From JADKFD01 sp050250665 (lineage in GTDB: Bacteria; Pseudomonadota; Gammaproteobacteria; Xanthomonadales; SZUA-5): a stretch of 59,445 bases of DNA. The first letter of the stretch is position 1. The number at the start of each line of letters is the position of its first letter. Made by a program: the position numbers and the translations under genes. The DNA is taken from NCBI GenBank assembly GCA_050250665.1, contig JBFWOF010000039.1:1-59445 (forward strand), read 5' to 3'. The notes beneath the pieces were generated by a model that worked only from the letters and a program-made list of their open reading frames with translations, was not told where the DNA came from and did not search any database. Below are positions 18,455 to 26,705 of this stretch, piece after piece.

Positions 18455-19798
18455 ATGCAGGTCATAGACCAACTGATCGAAGCGCGCTGGGTGGTGCCGG
18501 TGCAGCCCAAGGGCGTGGTCCTCGATGACCACGCCGTGGCCATCGCCGGCGGCAACATCGTAGGACTGATGCCGATCGATCAGGCGCGGGCCCAGTACCA
18601 GCCGCGTCAGGTCACGGTGCTGGACCGGCACGTGCTGATGCCCGGTCTGGTCAATGCCCACTGCCATGCGGCGATGAGCCTGATGCGCGGCATTGCCGAT
18701 GATCTGCCGCTGATGACCTGGCTCAACGAGCACATCTGGCCGGCCGAGGGTGCGCTGGTGTCAGCGGCCTACGTGGCCGATGGCGTCGAGCTGGCGGTGG
18801 CCGAGATGCTTGCGGGCGGCATCACCGCGGTCAACGACATGTATTTCTACCCCGACGTGGCCGCCGAGGTCTATCGGCGCCTGGGGATGCGCGCGGCCGT
18901 GGGCCTGATCGTGCTGGAGTTCCCCACGCCGTATGCGCGCAACGCCGACGAATACCTGGCCAAGGGTCTGGCTCTGGCCGACCAGCTCAAGGGCGATACA
19001 CTGGTGCATGCCTGCTTTGCCCCGCATGCGCCGTATACGGTGTCGGACGACAGCTTCAAGCGAATCCGCACCTATGCCGATCAGCTGGGCTTGCGCGTGC
19101 ATGTGCACCTGCATGAGACCGCCTTCGAGGTGGAGGAGTCGCGCAAGCTCCACAATGAGCGCCCGCTGGCGCGGCTGAAGCGTCTGGGCTTCATCGGCCC
19201 GGATCTGACGGCGGTGCACATGACCCAGCTGACGCCGGGCGAGATCGAGGATGTGGCGCGGCATGGTGTGATCGTGGCCCATTGCCCCGAATCCAACCTC
19301 AAGCTCGCCAGCGGCTTCTGCCCGGTCGGCGATCTGCTCAAGGCGGGCGTTGGCCTGGCCATCGGTACCGATGGCGTCGCCAGCAACAATGATCTGGATC
19401 TGTTCGGCGAGATGCGCACGGCGGCCTTGCTGGCCAAGGGCGTGTCCGCGGATCCGGCAGTGATGGACGCGGCGACGGCGCTGGAAGCCGCAACGCTGGG
19501 CGGCGCCCGCGCCATCGGTCTGGAAGATCGCATCGGCAGCATCGAAATCGGCAAGGCGGCGGATCTGGTCGCGGTCGATTTCCAGCGCCTGCATCTGGCG
19601 CCGGTGTTCAATCCGCTGTCGCATTTGGTGTATGCGGCGTCGCGACACGATGTCAGTGATGTCTGGGTGGCCGGACAGCAGCGCGTGCGCGCCGGTGAGT
19701 TGCTCGGAGTGGATCGCGAGGCGCTGATGGCCACGGCTGCGCGCTGGGCGCTGCAGGCGCAGGCCGCGGTGCGTGCCGGGCAGGCGCAGAGCGCATGA
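18455..19798 (+). CDS. mtaD: 5'-methylthioadenosine / S-adenosylhomocysteine deaminase
   Basis: A 447-residue amidohydrolase of the TRZ/ATZ group. Metal ligands are seen in NAHCHAAMS, HLHETAFEVEES, AHCPESNLK and GTDGVASNNDLD, in the right order. Homologues in the same neighbourhood in Pseudomonas deaminate methylthioadenosine to methylthioinosine. GGAG lies about seven bases before ATG 18455; the efp stop is 19 bases upstream. Its stop overlaps ubiG by ATGA, so it is translated as part of a four-gene run. Substrate choice between methylthioadenosine and SAH is not decided by sequence. Confidence 0.85.
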   Translation: MQVIDQLIEARWVVPVQPKGVVLDDHAVAIAGGNIVGLMPIDQARAQYQPRQVTVLDRHVLMPGLVNAHCHAAMSLMRGIADDLPLMTWLNEHIWPAEGALVSAAYVADGVELAVAEMLAGGITAVNDMYFYPDVAAEVYRRLGMRAAVGLIVLEFPTPYARNADEYLAKGLALADQLKGDTLVHACFAPHAPYTVSDDSFKRIRTYADQLGLRVHVHLHETAFEVEESRKLHNERPLARLKRLGFIGPDLTAVHMTQLTPGEIEDVARHGVIVAHCPESNLKLASGFCPVGDLLKAGVGLAIGTDGVASNNDLDLFGEMRTAALLAKGVSADPAVMDAATALEAATLGGARAIGLEDRIGSIEIGKAADLVAVDFQRLHLAPVFNPLSHLVYAASRHDVSDVWVAGQQRVRAGELLGVDREALMATAARWALQAQAAVRAGQAQSA

Positions 19799-20496
19799 AC
19801 CAGAACGCCGACGCCCGCGAGCTGGCGCGTTTCGACAGCGTCGCCGCGCGCTGGTGGGACAGCGATGGCCCCTTCCGGCCGCTGCACGAGCTCAATCCGC
19901 AGCGGCTGGCCTTCATCAGCGAACGGCAGACTTTGCCGGGTGCGCGTATTGTCGATATCGGTTGCGGCGGCGGCATCCTCAGCGAAGCCATGGCCCGCGC
20001 CGGCGCCGAGGTTATCGCGCTGGATCTGGCAGCCGATGCCCTTGATGTGGCCAGGCTGCACGCGCTCGAAGCCGGCATTGCCGTGGATTACCGCTTGCAG
20101 TCGGCCGAGCAGCTGGCGGCCGAGATGCCCGGCTCCCAGGATGCGGTCACCTGCCTGGAAATGCTCGAACACGTGCCCGATCCGCTGTCGGTGCTGCGCG
20201 CCTGCGTGCAGTTGCTGAAGCCCGGTGGTCGCTTGTTCCTGTCGACGTTGAACCGCACCCCCAAGGCTTTTGCGCTGGGCATCGTCGGCGCCGAGTACGT
20301 GCTCGGTCTGCTGCCGCGCGGCACCCATCGCTATGAGCGCTTTCTGAAACCGTCGGAACTGCGCCGGGCGCTGGTCGATCTGGGACTCGCCGAGGTGGAA
20401 TTCGAAGGGCTGGCCTACGATCCCTTCACCCGTCAGGCACGTCGCAGCGCCGATCTTTCGATCAACTATCTGGTGGCCGCCCGGCGCCCATGTTGA
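19795..20496 (+). CDS. ubiG: Ubiquinone biosynthesis O-methyltransferase UbiG
   Basis: A 233-residue class I SAM methyltransferase that performs both O-methylations of the ubiquinone ring. SAM motif I is VDIGCGGGILSEAMA, the acidic loop is LDLA, and CLEMLEHVPDP and GTHRYERFLKPSEL are typical UbiG signatures. The amphipathic segment after GTHRY is used for membrane association in UbiG. The gene overlaps the deaminase by four bases and the HAD phosphatase by seven bases. Confidence 0.95.
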   Translation: MNQNADARELARFDSVAARWWDSDGPFRPLHELNPQRLAFISERQTLPGARIVDIGCGGGILSEAMARAGAEVIALDLAADALDVARLHALEAGIAVDYRLQSAEQLAAEMPGSQDAVTCLEMLEHVPDPLSVLRACVQLLKPGGRLFLSTLNRTPKAFALGIVGAEYVLGLLPRGTHRYERFLKPSELRRALVDLGLAEVEFEGLAYDPFTRQARRSADLSINYLVAARRPC

Positions 20497-21170
20497 GAGC
20501 GGTTCTGTTTGACCTCGATGGCACGCTGATCGATACCGCCGCGGATCTGATCGGTACGCTCGACGATGTCCGTGCCGAGCTGGGACTGGCGCCATGTACG
20601 GCGGAGCTACCGCCGGCCGTTGCCGCGCGTGGTGGTCGCGGGCTGTTGACACTGGGTTTTCCGGAACAGCCGGAGCTGGTCGAGCGCCTGTTGCCGCGCT
20701 ATCTGCAGATCTATTCGGGTCGATTGGCGCGATTGAGCCGGCCCTATGCCGGCATTGTGCAGGCACTGGAGCAACTGCAGCTGGCCGGGATTCCTGCCGC
20801 CATCGTCACCAACAAACCGGAGGGTCTGGCCAGACAGTTGCTCGCTGAACTCGGCTGGACCGAGCGCTTCGCCGCTCTGGTGGGCGGCGACACCCTGGAC
20901 CGGCGCAAACCGCATCCGGAGCCGATCTGGCATGTCTGTCAGGCACTGCAGCTGAAGCCGGCGCAGACCATCATGGTCGGTGACGACGAGCGCGATATTG
21001 CCGCCGGTCGCGCCGCCGGCTGCGCACTCAATATCGCCACGTCCTACGGCTACCTCGAAGCGCCGGATCAGGTGGGCAGCTGGGGCGCCGACCAGATCGT
21101 CGACGATCCGACCCAGCTCGGCGCGGCGCTGCAGCGCAGCCTGGCGCTGATGGCGCAGCGAGCAGGCTGA
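20490..21170 (+). CDS. HAD phosphatase, MupP-like (alternative: phosphoglycolate phosphatase Gph)
   Basis: A 226-residue HAD hydrolase with motif I DLDGTLIDT, motif II IVTNKP, lysine in RRKPHPEP and motif III GDDERDIAAGRAAG. It would often be labelled phosphoglycolate phosphatase. Two points favour MupP, the N-acetylmuramic acid 6-phosphate phosphatase of peptidoglycan recycling: the position directly after ubiG, as in Pseudomonas, and the ending YGYLEAPDQVGSWGAD with a bulky W-G-A-D segment, which recalls MupP more than Gph. It overlaps ubiG by seven bases and the next gene by one (TGATG). Substrate remains inference. Confidence 0.8.
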   Translation: MLRAVLFDLDGTLIDTAADLIGTLDDVRAELGLAPCTAELPPAVAARGGRGLLTLGFPEQPELVERLLPRYLQIYSGRLARLSRPYAGIVQALEQLQLAGIPAAIVTNKPEGLARQLLAELGWTERFAALVGGDTLDRRKPHPEPIWHVCQALQLKPAQTIMVGDDERDIAAGRAAGCALNIATSYGYLEAPDQVGSWGADQIVDDPTQLGAALQRSLALMAQRAG

Positions 21171-21922
21171 TGCTGACGGGCGTCAATCCGGCCTTGCTGG
21201 AGTTCTGCCAACCCTGGCTGGCGGGTGAGCCGCGGCTGTTGCTGGCCTGCCAGTTCGCCCCCGAAGGCCGCGCCCGTGAGCAGTTTCTGGCGGTCAACGT
21301 GTTGATGCGCGAACTGGCGCAGAGCGTGATTGCGGTCAGCGAAAGGCGTGTCGCCGAGGCCCGGCTGGCGTGGTGGGCCGAGGAGGCTCAAGCCTGGGCC
21401 GCAGGACATCCCCGACACCCGTTGGCGCACGGATTTGCCGATCTCGGGCAGGACCAGCCGGTGGCCGGGCTGGTGGCGGTCAGTGCCGACTGGTTGATGG
21501 CGGCGGCGCCGGAGCAGTCGCAGGCCTTGCATGCGCGCCTGGCGGCGCTGGCCGCCGCCAGCGAGCGCCTGCATCCTGGGGCCACTGCCTGGCGCATACC
21601 TTGGTTGGCGCTGATGCTGCGACTGACCCTGGGCGCGAGCACACCGCTGACCAATGTGCTGCCGCTCGATCTGTGGGCCCGGCACAGCCTCAAGCGCTCG
21701 CAATGGCCGGAGCTGGCGCACGCGCGCCGCTGCGAGTTGATGGCCGAGGTGGTGCAGGGCCTGGCGCTGGAGCCGGCGACGGCCGCAGATCCGGCCATGG
21801 CCGTGCTTCAGTACCTGGAAGCGCGTTGGCTTGCGAATGCGCAGCGCTGGCGGGCCGAAGGCGACCGCCTCGGCCCCTGGGATGTCCTCGGCGCCTGGCG
21901 CGCCGCGCGCCGCAGCCGCTGA
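21170..21922 (+). CDS. Squalene/phytoene synthase-like protein (NDUFAF6-like)
   Basis: A 250-residue protein with a weak trans-isoprenyl synthase fold: FLAVNVLMRELAQSV, then ERRVAEARLAWWAEE, a motif shared with the NDUFAF6-type group, and a later region RSQWPELAHARR. The aspartate-rich DxxxD motifs needed for prenyl-diphosphate chemistry are not evident, so true squalene or phytoene synthase activity is doubtful. Its place as the last gene of the mtaD-ubiG-HAD run, sharing one base with the previous stop, suggests a role tied to quinone or membrane metabolism. Function unknown. Confidence 0.65.
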   Translation: MLTGVNPALLEFCQPWLAGEPRLLLACQFAPEGRAREQFLAVNVLMRELAQSVIAVSERRVAEARLAWWAEEAQAWAAGHPRHPLAHGFADLGQDQPVAGLVAVSADWLMAAAPEQSQALHARLAALAAASERLHPGATAWRIPWLALMLRLTLGASTPLTNVLPLDLWARHSLKRSQWPELAHARRCELMAEVVQGLALEPATAADPAMAVLQYLEARWLANAQRWRAEGDRLGPWDVLGAWRAARRSR

Positions 21923-21937
21923 GGAACCGAGCATTTG

Positions 21938-21960
21938 TGGGTCCGGACTTGTCCGGACGC
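21938..21960. repeat. Small palindrome GGTCCGGAC-TT-GTCCGGACG
   Basis: A short perfect palindrome (GTCCGGAC, TT, GTCCGGAC) downstream of the synthase-like gene. The same element with AGAC/GTCT arms recurs at 39356-39382 and 59232-59260, each followed by GC. Confidence 0.75.
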
Positions 21961-22089
21961 TGTAGGCGGGACACCGGGAGTTGCGGCCCCGGATACACGA
22001 AAGCACGAAAGCGAGAGCGCGCGCAAGGGCAGGTTCGGCGCGAGCCACCTGTTTCGGCCCGAAACTGCCCACGGGGCATGCCCCCCCGG

Positions 22090-22174
22090 CGTCATTGCGA
22101 GCGTAGCGAAGCAATCCAGAGGTACAGTTTCAGAAGCACTGGATTGCTTCGTCGCTGCGCTCCTCGCAATGACG
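22090..22174. repeat. CATTGCGAG palindromic repeat, copy 1
   Basis: Two arms, CGTCATTGCGAGCGTAGC and its near complement ending GCTCCTCGCAATGACG, enclose a short variable centre. Five further copies occur at 25649, 39481, 46345, 46463 and 48152. The 516-base stretch 21923-22438 holds no gene: it contains this element, the small palindrome at 21938, a segment (22039-22088) shared with 46545-46602, and the heptamer array at 22373. Confidence 0.85.
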
Positions 22175-22372
22175 AATCAATACCTTAGGGTATGGGTTCA
22201 TGGAGATATTTCGGCTCTCGGTGCCTCGTGCGCTCAACCTGTGGTGCATGGCATTTCGAGCCAGGGATCGCCTCCGCCCTGCCGACCGTCGCGGATAGAG
22301 TCCCACAGAAGCCTGGTTGATCCAGCCCTTCTCGGCGACCTCCGCGTCTCCGCGTGAGCCGGCTCCTCCCGG

Positions 22373-22435
22373 CAACCAACAACCAACAACCAGCAACCGA
22401 CAACCGACAACCGACAACCGACAACCGACAACCGG
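22373..22435. repeat. Heptanucleotide array (CAACCRA)x9
   Basis: Nine consecutive 7-bp units: two CAACCAA, one CAACCAG, five CAACCGA and one CAACCGG. The array ends three bases before the rsgA stop codon complement (22439), so on the rsgA strand it begins right after the stop as GGTTGTC repeats. Confidence 0.92.
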
Positions 22436-22438
22436 CCC

Positions 22439-23518
22439 TCAGCTGCGGCCCTTCTTCTTCAGCACATCGCGCAGTGCGCGGGCCATGGCGGCTTCGTGTT
22501 GCTTGCGTTCGCGGCGGGCGATCGGGCTTTCGCCAGCGCGGCTGATTTCGCCGCCGAGCTTGCTCCAGCTGCTGAGGCGGGCCGGGTCCAGTTCCTGGGC
22601 TTCGATGGCGGCGCGCACGGCGCAACCCGGTTCTTTCTCGTGCTTGCAGTCGCGGAATCGGCATGACGCGGCCAGCGCCTCGATGTCGTCGAAGCCGGCT
22701 TCGGCCAGATCCTCGTCGCCGGTGAGCTTGATCTCGCGTAGCCCCGGGGTGTCGATCAGGCACGCGCCGCCGGGCAGGGGTTTGAGCGCCCGCGAGACCG
22801 TGGTGTGGCGACCGCGACCGTCGCGCTCGCGGGTGGTGCCGGTGGCTTGCAGCTCGGCGCCGAGCAAGGTGTTGGTCAGCGTGCTCTTGCCGGCACCGGA
22901 AGATCCAATCAGCACCGCGGTCTGACCGGGCAGCAGTTCTGCCGCCAGAGCGGCGCAACTCTCCGGCGACTTGGCATTGACGGCATGCACCGTCGTGCCC
23001 GGCGCGATGGTCTCGACGGCCACCCGCAGCTCATCGACCTCGCTGCTCTTGTCGGCCTTGGTCAGCACCAGGATCGGGTGCGCGTCGGAGCTGCTGACCA
23101 GCGTCAGATAGCGCTCGATACGGCGCAGATTGAAATCGCGATCCATGCCGGTGACGATCAGCGCATGGTCGATGTTGGCGGCAATGGCCTGACGTGCCTG
23201 GGTCTCGCCAGCGGCGCCGCGCACCAGCGTGGAGAAACGCGGCAGCAGTTCTTCGATGATCCACTCGCCGCCGTGACGAACCGCCGCGATGCACCAGTCG
23301 CCCACGCAGGGCCGCTCGCTGGCCTGCTCGACACGGTGACGCAGGCGTGGCAGTGATTTGGCGACGTGGGTGTCGCTGCCGTCATGAATGACGTAGCCCG
23401 AGCGATGCTGCTCGACAATGCGTGCGAGGATGCTGTCGTCGGGAATGACCAGGTCCGGCCAGCGCCTGGCGCAAAAGCCGATCCGGGACAGCAGTTCCAA
23501 TTGCGAGGGTGTGTGCAT
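22439..23518 (-). CDS. rsgA: Ribosome small-subunit-dependent GTPase A
   Basis: A 359-residue circularly permuted GTPase that checks late 30S subunit maturation. An N-terminal OB fold is followed by G4 (LTKADK), then G1 (GSSGAGKST) and G3 (DTPGL), the permuted order that defines the family, and a C-terminal zinc knuckle (CRFRDCKHEKEPGC). The gene is convergent with the synthase-like gene and divergent from the DUF937 gene. Its stop abuts a nine-unit heptamer array. Confidence 0.94.
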   Translation of the reverse strand: MHTPSQLELLSRIGFCARRWPDLVIPDDSILARIVEQHRSGYVIHDGSDTHVAKSLPRLRHRVEQASERPCVGDWCIAAVRHGGEWIIEELLPRFSTLVRGAAGETQARQAIAANIDHALIVTGMDRDFNLRRIERYLTLVSSSDAHPILVLTKADKSSEVDELRVAVETIAPGTTVHAVNAKSPESCAALAAELLPGQTAVLIGSSGAGKSTLTNTLLGAELQATGTTRERDGRGRHTTVSRALKPLPGGACLIDTPGLREIKLTGDEDLAEAGFDDIEALAASCRFRDCKHEKEPGCAVRAAIEAQELDPARLSSWSKLGGEISRAGESPIARRERKQHEAAMARALRDVLKKKGRS

Positions 23519-23721
23519 GCGGGCCGGAGTCTAGCCTGCATTACTGCCAGCTGCGCAGGCAGGCAGCGCAATTCGCCCTTGCGCCAACCATGCATCGCCA
23601 GCGCCGGGTCGCCGCGCGATTTTCGAGATGTTCCATCCGGGACACCAATGTTGACCTGCGAGCGAGCCCACGATTTGGACATCGTGCGATGATCCGGATT
23701 CACTCACAGGAGATCATCCGC

Positions 23722-24420
23722 ATGAGCGCATTAGATGCGATGCTGAGTCAGCTGAATCCGCAGACGATCCAACAGATGGCCAGTCAGCTGGGCGCAAGTC
23801 CGGAGCAGACGCAGAGCGCCATCCAGGCTGCCTTGCCGATGTTGATGGGCGCGATGCAGCGCAATGCCTCGAGTCCGGATGGCGCCCAGGCCCTGTTCGG
23901 CGCGGTCAAGCGCGACCACCAGGGTGTAGATCTGGGGGGTCTGCTGGGTGGATTGCTCGGTGGCGGCGGTGCTAACGCCAGCGGCGATGGCGGATTGGGC
24001 GGCCTGATGGGTGCCGTGATGGGCATGATGGGTGGCGGTCAGCAAGGCGCGCCGCAACGCTCGCCGATGGAGAACGGTGTCGCCATTCTGGGGCATGTAT
24101 TCGGTCAGCAGCAGCCGCGCGCGGCCGCAGGTGTGGCCAGGGCTTCGGGTCTGGATATGGGCTCGGCAGCGCAGTTGCTGGCCATGCTGGCGCCGATGCT
24201 GATGGGTGCACTGGGCCAGCAGACCCAGGCCAAAGGACTGGATGCGGGTGGGCTGGCCGGCATGCTGGGCAAGGATGTCGAGCGCGCCACTGGTGGCAAC
24301 GCGGGTGGTCTGCAATCGATGCTCGGCAGCATGCTCGACACCGATGGCGACGGCGACGTCGATGCGGCCGATCTGCTCAAGCACGGTAGTGGTCTGCTCA
24401 ATTCCTTCATGCGCCGCTGA
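23722..24420 (+). CDS. DUF937 (YidB-like) protein with an EF-hand-like loop
   Basis: A 232-residue protein rich in methionine, glycine and alanine with the DUF937 pattern: MLSQLNPQTIQQMASQLG at the start, glycine-rich middle (GGLLGGLLGGGG) and a second helical block AAQLLAMLAPMLMGALG. Near the C-terminus DTDGDGDVDAADLL fits a calcium-binding EF-hand loop. ATG 23722 has AGGAGA eight bases upstream; upstream in-frame starts run into rsgA. No signal peptide is seen, so it is probably cytoplasmic. The role of the family is unknown. Confidence 0.8.
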   Translation: MSALDAMLSQLNPQTIQQMASQLGASPEQTQSAIQAALPMLMGAMQRNASSPDGAQALFGAVKRDHQGVDLGGLLGGLLGGGGANASGDGGLGGLMGAVMGMMGGGQQGAPQRSPMENGVAILGHVFGQQQPRAAAGVARASGLDMGSAAQLLAMLAPMLMGALGQQTQAKGLDAGGLAGMLGKDVERATGGNAGGLQSMLGSMLDTDGDGDVDAADLLKHGSGLLNSFMRR

Positions 24421-24525
24421 ACCTGCACGGGATGAGCGGGGCCAGATTTCGGCCTTGCTCACCGCGCATTCATCGCCGAAGCGCAACCATCCGGCCCCTT
24501 TCTTTCCACCAGAATAGGGGCTGTC

Positions 24526-25242
24526 ATGCGTAAGGTATTGTTTCTGGCTCTGTTGGGCGCAAGCACGGGTGTTTTTGCCGAGAACGGTTGGACTGGCGCC
24601 GGTGAGCTCGGCCTGGCTCTGTCTCGCGGCAACTCCGAGACCGAGAGCCTCAACGCCAAGCTGGGTCTGACCCTGGAAGACGAGAAGTGGAAGCACAATG
24701 TCGGCTTTGCCGCACTGCGCCAGAAGGGCCAGGTGGCCGATACCGGCGATCTGGATCTGACCGCCAATCGCTACGAACTGACCGGTTCCAGCGCCTACAC
24801 CATGAGCGAGCGCAGCTATCTGATCGGCTCCTTGCGCTATGAGAACGACGATTTCGCACCCTACGACTACCAGACCATCGTGTCGCTGGGTTTTGGCTGG
24901 TATGCGATCAAGAACGAGGTCACCGAATGGCTGTTTGAAGGTGGTCCCGGCTATCGCCGTGTGAAGGATTCCGCCACCCAGCGCACCGACGGCCAGGCCG
25001 TGTTCCGCGGCCGCATGAACTTCAAGCACGCCTTCAACGACAGCACCTCCTTCGAGAACTCCCTGCTGCTCGAAGCCGGATCGGACAACACCTTTGCCCA
25101 GAATGACAGCGGCCTGGTCGTGAAGATGAACGCCTCGCTGGCGCTCAAGGCCGGTCTGCAGTTCCGCCACAACACCGACGTAGCGCCCGGCCTGAAGAAG
25201 ACCGATTCGCTGTTCACCACCAATCTGGTCTACAGCTTCTGA
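24526..25242 (+). CDS. DUF481 outer-membrane protein
   Basis: A 238-residue protein with a signal peptide (MRKVLFLALLGASTGVFA) and a DUF481 beta-barrel: GNSETESLNAKLGL, SYLIGSLRYENDDFAPYDYQT and repeated strands ending in the aromatic SF, typical of outer-membrane porin-like proteins. The gene lies 105 bases after the DUF937 gene on the same strand. Family members appear around salt and membrane stress, but no specific function can be assigned. Confidence 0.87.
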   Translation: MRKVLFLALLGASTGVFAENGWTGAGELGLALSRGNSETESLNAKLGLTLEDEKWKHNVGFAALRQKGQVADTGDLDLTANRYELTGSSAYTMSERSYLIGSLRYENDDFAPYDYQTIVSLGFGWYAIKNEVTEWLFEGGPGYRRVKDSATQRTDGQAVFRGRMNFKHAFNDSTSFENSLLLEAGSDNTFAQNDSGLVVKMNASLALKAGLQFRHNTDVAPGLKKTDSLFTTNLVYSF

Positions 25243-25748
25243 GCTGGATGAGGGCGCGCGGCGAATCGGCAACCGTAGGAGCGCCCTTGCGGCGCGACCG
25301 GTGAAGCGACAATCCGGCCCTGAGGAACATCATCGCCAGAAGCCGGACGCAGAGTACGCAAAGGAAAAGCAGAGAGAACGCGAAGAAGGGCAACTGCCCG
25401 TTCGGCGTATCCGAAGTGCGCGCTGCGCTCTCCGGGAGTTGACGCCAAAGAGCCCCGGTGAGCCGCTGCGCGCCACACCGGGCTACGCCGGGTCCAGGCG
25501 ATAGCCTCAGGGCAACTCGTGCTGTCGCTGTGGAGGGCGCCGCGCTGCGGCGCCGCTTTGCCTGTGCCGGACATCAAGAGCGGCCGCGCAGGCGCGCGTC
25601 CCTCGGCAAAGCCGCTCCGATCCAGCCTCGCTGCGTACACCCGACTGGCGTCATTGCGAGCGTAGCGAAGCAATCCAGATGCACGGTCGCAGAAGCACTG
25701 GATTGCTTCGCTGCGCTCGCAATGACGCCGCCGATGAGCAATCCTGAT
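25243..25748. repeat. Gene-free spacer with dispersed palindromes
   Basis: No gene is supported in 25243-25846. It holds a TAGGAGCG-family palindrome (about 25275-25305), a purine-rich stretch with CGCAGAG and GAACGCGAAG blocks (25338-25390) that recurs at 27677-27735, the GC palindrome shared with 7952 (25531-25560), the CATTGCGAG element (25649-25727) and then the heptamer array annotated separately. Confidence 0.75.
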
Positions 25749-25749
25749 C

Positions 25750-25840
25750 GTGCCCCGTGCCCCGTGCCCCGTGCCCCGTGCCCCGTGCCCCGTGCCCCGT
25801 GCCCCGTGCCCCGTGCCCCGTGCCCCGTGCCCCGTGCCCT
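25750..25840. repeat. Heptanucleotide array (GTGCCCC)x13
   Basis: Thirteen 7-bp units in 91 bases: twelve perfect GTGCCCC and a last GTGCCCT. It ends six bases before the parB stop codon and is the longest array in the window. The unit length is not a multiple of three. Confidence 0.95.
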
Positions 25841-25846
25841 CGCGCC

Positions 25847-26698
25847 TCAGCGAATCTTCGCCAATATCCCGTCGAGCTCATCCAGGCTGTTGTAGCTGAT
25901 GACCAGCTTGCCGCGGCCTCTGGGGCCTTGCTGGATGGCTACGCGCGCGGCCAGGCGTTCGGACAGTTCGGTTTCCAGGCTCTGGACATTGGCGTCGCGG
26001 CGGGGCGCGGCCTTGGCTTTGGGCTGGGTCTGAGCCTTGCGGGCCTCGGCTTCGAGTTCGCGCACGCTCCAGCCCTGTTCTGCGGCCTGATGGGCCAGGC
26101 GCACCTGCAGCAGCGTCGGCAGCGTCAGCAGCGCGCGGGCGTGGCCCATGTCGATGCGCTTGGCTTCGAGCAGCTTGCGCGCTTCCGGCGCCAGTTCCAG
26201 CAGGCGCAGCAGATTGCTGACCGCGGCGCGCGAGCGGCCGACGGCGTCGGCGGCGTCCTGGTGGGTCAGATCGAATTCATCGATCAGGCGCTTCAGCGCC
26301 TGCGCTTCTTCCAGCGGGTTCAGATCCTCGCGCTGGATGTTCTCGATCAGCGCGATGGCAATCGCGGACTGGTCGGGGATATCACGGACGACCACCGGGA
26401 TTTCGTTGAGCCCGGCCTGCTGCGCCGCGCGCCAGCGGCGCTCGCCGGCGATGATCTCGTAGCGTTCGGCGCCGATGCGGCGCACCACCACCGGCTGGAC
26501 CACGCCATGGGCGCGGATCGAGGCGGCCAGTTCGGCCAGACGCTCCGGGTCCATGCCCGTGCGCGGCTGGTACTTGCCGGGCTGCAGGCTCTCGATGGGC
26601 AGCGTGCTCAGCGATTCCGCTGGCGCTGTTTCCAGCTGCGCGGCGTCGCCGAGCAGGGCGTCCAGGCCGCGGCCGAGTCCGCGTTTCTTGGCTGACAT
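25847..26698 (-). CDS. parB: Chromosome partitioning protein ParB
   Basis: A 283-residue ParB: the N-terminal leader RGLGRGLDALLGD that stimulates ParA, the CTPase/ParB domain with QYQ-type PGKYQPR, AGERRWRAA and ENIQREDLNPLEEA, a helix-turn-helix (DAADAVGRSRAAVSNLLRLL) and a C-terminal dimerisation domain. It follows parA by seven bases on the same strand. No canonical parS palindrome was noticed in the window. Confidence 0.95.
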   Translation of the reverse strand: MSAKKRGLGRGLDALLGDAAQLETAPAESLSTLPIESLQPGKYQPRTGMDPERLAELAASIRAHGVVQPVVVRRIGAERYEIIAGERRWRAAQQAGLNEIPVVVRDIPDQSAIAIALIENIQREDLNPLEEAQALKRLIDEFDLTHQDAADAVGRSRAAVSNLLRLLELAPEARKLLEAKRIDMGHARALLTLPTLLQVRLAHQAAEQGWSVRELEAEARKAQTQPKAKAAPRRDANVQSLETELSERLAARVAIQQGPRGRGKLVISYNSLDELDGILAKIR

Positions 26699-26705
26699 GT
26701 ACGAC

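Noticed and set aside
22373..22435. Possible CRISPR or protein-repeat gene, since frames here encode TTDNRQP-like repeats
   Set aside because: The period is 7 bp without spacers, and the open frames are an effect of the array having no stop codons.
25750..25895. Proline-rich open frames with repeated PCPVPRA
   Set aside because: They are translations of the GTGCCCC array running into the antisense of parB; no ribosome site or family support.
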